Shown here piece by piece: positions 8,156-10,170 of a stretch of DNA of 10,170 bases. The notes below the pieces were generated by a model. That model was not told where the DNA came from and made no database searches. It saw only the letters and a list, made by a program, of their open reading frames with translations. The position numbers and the translations under genes are program-made. The stretch is from Clostridium sp. SCN 57-10 (GTDB taxonomy: Bacteria > Bacillota > Clostridia > Oscillospirales > Butyricicoccaceae), in the NCBI GenBank assembly GCA_001725215.1, contig MEFT01000031.1:1-10170 (forward strand). The letters are read 5' to 3'. How positions within the stretch are numbered: position 1 is the first letter of the stretch; the number at the start of each line of letters is the position of its first letter.

Positions 8156-8184
8156 AGTATATCATATAAGCAAATGCTAAAAAA
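8156..8184 (-). promoter_or_regulatory. Extended -10 promoter for folT
   Basis: On the minus strand, TATACT (8161-8156) is preceded by TG-A (8164-8162), an extended -10 element. The -35 position at 17-nt spacing (8184-8179) is only a T6 run. The transcript would start near 8149, about 26 nt before the ATG. The -35 is weak. Confidence 0.45.
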
Positions 8185-8218
8185 GTATCGCAATCGTAAA
8201 ACTTCCCCTGATTTGCTT
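8168..8218. repeat. 8-bp inverted repeat AAGCAAAT / ATTTGCTT between folT and gdpP
   Basis: AAGCAAAT (8168-8175) and ATTTGCTT (8211-8218) are perfect inverted copies 35 nt apart, with centres 43 bp apart, close to four helical turns. Reading outward, each strand has ATTTGCTT just upstream of its -10: the plus copy overlaps the gdpP -35 and the minus copy lies in the folT promoter spacer. A shared regulator box for both divergent genes is possible. The sequence is AT-rich, so chance is not excluded. Confidence 0.4.
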
Positions 8219-8245
8219 GCTATATAATCGTGCATTTGATATAAT
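8217..8245 (+). promoter_or_regulatory. Sigma-A-like promoter for gdpP
   Basis: TTGCTA (8217-8222), a 17-nt spacer, then a perfect TATAAT (8240-8245). Transcription would start near 8252, about 34 nt before the ATG. A second TATAAT at 8223-8228 has no good -35. Confidence 0.75.
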
Positions 8246-8285
8246 AAACTATCACAAATATCGTTTTTTGTTGGGAGATGCCGCC

Positions 8286-10170
8286 ATGGAGAAAAAGCTG
8301 CTCAAGACGATGGAGCCCGGGCTTCAGCTTTGCTTTGCCGTGCTTTGCGTCTTCGCGGCGGTCACGGCATTTTACTCGCTGATTGCCGCCGGCATCGAGC
8401 TATGCGTGATCGCGCTCATCTATATGTACTACCGCCGCTCGGCCAAACGGCGCTCGGCTGAAATTCGTCGTTACGTTGAAAATCTTGCGTTTCAGGTGGA
8501 CGACGCCTCAAAGCACAGCATCGTAAACTTTCCGCTGCCGATGATGATCCTGCGCATTGATACGGGTGAAATCGTCTGGTGCAACGATGGTTTCAATAAA
8601 ATCAGCGGCATCCATGAGGGGCTGTTCGAGCGGCACATCGCCGACGCGGTGCCCGGTTTTGACACGCGATGGATCATGGAGGGCAAGACGCTGTGCCCGT
8701 TTGACGTTGATGTGCAGGGTCGCAAGTATAATGTCTACGGCAACATCGTGCGTTCGGGCGCAAAGGGCGGCCGCGCCCTGCTTGCCACGCTATTTTGGGT
8801 CGATGTGACGGACTACGCAAATCTGCGCGTCACCTACGAGTGCTCGCGTCCTGTGGTCGCCCTCGTCATGGTAGACAGCTATGAAGAGCTTTATAAAGAC
8901 ATGGCCGAGGCGGAAAAATCGGTGTTGACGGCGGCGATCGACCGCCAACTGACCGAGTGGACCGAGCCCGCAGGTGGAATTATGCGCCGCCTTGACCGCG
9001 ACCGCTATCTGTTTGTGTTCGAAAACAGCGACCTGCTTTCTTATGTGGAGGATAAATTCACCATTGTCGAGCGCATGCACGGCATCAAAAACTCGGGTGG
9101 CATTTCGGCTACGCTGTCGATCGGAATCGGCAAAGGCGAGGCAAGCCTGCACGAGCTTTACAAATATGCCGCGCTCGCGCTTGATATGGCGCTGTCGCGC
9201 GGCGGCGACCAGGTCGTGATCAAATCAAAAAGCGCGTTTGAGTTTTACGGCGGGCGTTCGCGTGAAATGGAGAAGCGCACCAAGGTGAAATCGCGCGTGA
9301 TGGCCAATGCCTTGCGGCAGCTGATCCGCGATTCCTCTCATGTCTTCGTCATGGGGCATAAGTTTTCCGATCTTGACTGCATCGGTGCGGCGAGCGGCGT
9401 GTGCGCCGCAGTGCGCAAGTGCGGCAAGCAGCCCTATATTCTGGTTGACGAGCATATGACGAGCGCGCGCGACCTGATTCAAAAGCTCAAGGGTCTGCCC
9501 GAATATCAAAACTGCTTCATCGGAGAGAGCGACGCCATTATGATGGCTGACGTATCGTCGCTGCTCATTGTGATCGATACCTCGCGTCCCGACATTGTGG
9601 AGTCTCCACAGCTTCTGCAGACCGTGCAGCGCGTCGCCGTCATCGACCATCACCGCAGGGCGGCGAGCTATATCGAAAACTGCGCCATTAACATGCACGA
9701 GCCGTATGCCAGCTCGGCGAGCGAGCTTGTCGCGGAGCTTTTGCAGTATATCGTTGTGCCGCAGGACGTGCTCAAGGTGGAAGCAGAGGCGCTTTTGGCC
9801 GGTATTTTCCTTGACACCAAGAGCTTTACGGTCAAAACCGGCGTGCGCACCTTTGAGGCGGCCGCCTATTTGAAGCAGCTTGGAGCGGACACCGTCGAGG
9901 TGCGTAAGATGTTTAGCGGCGACCTCGAAAGCTATGTGAAGAAATATCAGATCATTTCGGGAGCAGAGGAGATATCGGAACACGTTTCGCTTTCGATTAT
10001 CGATGAAAACGTCGAACGCGCCGTTGCGGCGCAAGCGGCGGACGAGCTGATTAACATAACGGGTATCAAGGCGTCTTTCGTTGTGTTCGGTGAAGGCGAG
10101 GGCGCGTCGGCTTCCGCCCGCTCTTACGGGCAGATCAACGTGCAGGTCGTGATGGAAAAGATCGGCGGCG
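8286..10170 (+). CDS. gdpP: Cyclic-di-AMP phosphodiesterase GdpP (DHH/DHHA1), C-terminal end beyond window
   Basis: Membrane-bound enzyme that hydrolyses c-di-AMP to pApA, controlling potassium, osmotic and cell-wall homeostasis. 628 codons are visible with no stop before the window end. Domains in order: two transmembrane helices (about 12-29 and 31-48); a PAS-like region (about 80-180); a degenerate GGDEF-like domain (about 188-318) lacking a GGDEF active site; a DHH domain with GHKFSDLD (His358, Asp362, Asp364), DTSRPD (Asp431) and DHH (454-456); and the DHHA1 start with ARSYGQINVQV and MEKIGG (about 611-628). The family is usually about 650-660 aa, so only the last 30 or so residues, beginning inside the glycine-rich GGGH motif, should be missing. 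GGGAG (8273-8277) lies 8 nt before the ATG. All visible metal ligands are present, so it should be active. It is divergent from folT. Confidence 0.95.
   Translation, partial: MEKKLLKTMEPGLQLCFAVLCVFAAVTAFYSLIAAGIELCVIALIYMYYRRSAKRRSAEIRRYVENLAFQVDDASKHSIVNFPLPMMILRIDTGEIVWCNDGFNKISGIHEGLFERHIADAVPGFDTRWIMEGKTLCPFDVDVQGRKYNVYGNIVRSGAKGGRALLATLFWVDVTDYANLRVTYECSRPVVALVMVDSYEELYKDMAEAEKSVLTAAIDRQLTEWTEPAGGIMRRLDRDRYLFVFENSDLLSYVEDKFTIVERMHGIKNSGGISATLSIGIGKGEASLHELYKYAALALDMALSRGGDQVVIKSKSAFEFYGGRSREMEKRTKVKSRVMANALRQLIRDSSHVFVMGHKFSDLDCIGAASGVCAAVRKCGKQPYILVDEHMTSARDLIQKLKGLPEYQNCFIGESDAIMMADVSSLLIVIDTSRPDIVESPQLLQTVQRVAVIDHHRRAASYIENCAINMHEPYASSASELVAELLQYIVVPQDVLKVEAEALLAGIFLDTKSFTVKTGVRTFEAAAYLKQLGADTVEVRKMFSGDLESYVKKYQIISGAEEISEHVSLSIIDENVERAVAAQAADELINITGIKASFVVFGEGEGASASARSYGQINVQVVMEKIGG

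Noticed and set aside
8124..8285. Tetrahydrofolate or c-di-AMP (ydaO-type) riboswitch upstream of folT or gdpP
   Set aside because: Predicted leaders are only about 26 and 34 nt, and no matching conserved core is visible.
9225..10034. 269-aa minus-strand open frame
   Set aside because: It is antisense to gdpP, whose plus frame is open throughout and has the full DHH motif set.

Overview
This is a chromosomal housekeeping window from a low-to-mid-GC Gram-positive bacterium, most likely an anaerobic member of Clostridia (Oscillospiraceae/Ruminococcaceae-like). The inference rests on a transketolase split into two adjacent genes, a short archaeal/eukaryal-type prolyl-tRNA synthetase with a C-terminal zinc module, an RNase J with a long basic N-terminal extension, an ECF-type vitamin S component and a membrane-bound c-di-AMP phosphodiesterase (GdpP). 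Shine-Dalgarno sites are strong and the promoters are vegetative, sigma-A-like. I see no phage, transposon, CRISPR or toxin-antitoxin content, and no tRNA or rRNA.

Layout, left to right. Positions 1-569 (minus) hold the N-terminal part of an HtrA/DegP-like membrane-anchored serine protease, cut off by the window edge. A divergent intergenic region carries a good promoter for the two-gene transketolase operon (783-1622 and 1634-2605). A separate extended -10 promoter and a leader of about 105 nt that can fold into three hairpins precede secG (2762-2992). A GNRA-looped hairpin follows, then proS (3061-4500), which ends at a strong terminator. A small, AT-richer GNAT acetyltransferase gene (4578-5036) follows.

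The gene-poor stretch 5037-5499 contains terminator-like hairpins, a promoter with a repeated TTTTTTGGCA element, and a leader of about 184 nt for RNase J. That leader contains a terminator-like hairpin with a U7 tract that competes with an alternative hairpin. RNase J (5500-7494, plus) converges on folT (7605-8123, minus) over a shared bidirectional terminator. folT and gdpP (8286 to beyond the window end, plus) diverge from an intergenic region that has an 8-bp inverted repeat, one arm associated with each promoter.

The genes serve separate core functions: envelope proteolysis, the pentose-phosphate pathway, protein export, tRNA charging, RNA decay, folate uptake and c-di-AMP turnover. I do not see one new multi-gene system. 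The points most worth following up are in the non-coding DNA: the candidate attenuator in front of RNase J, the structured secG leader, and the symmetric boxes between folT and gdpP.
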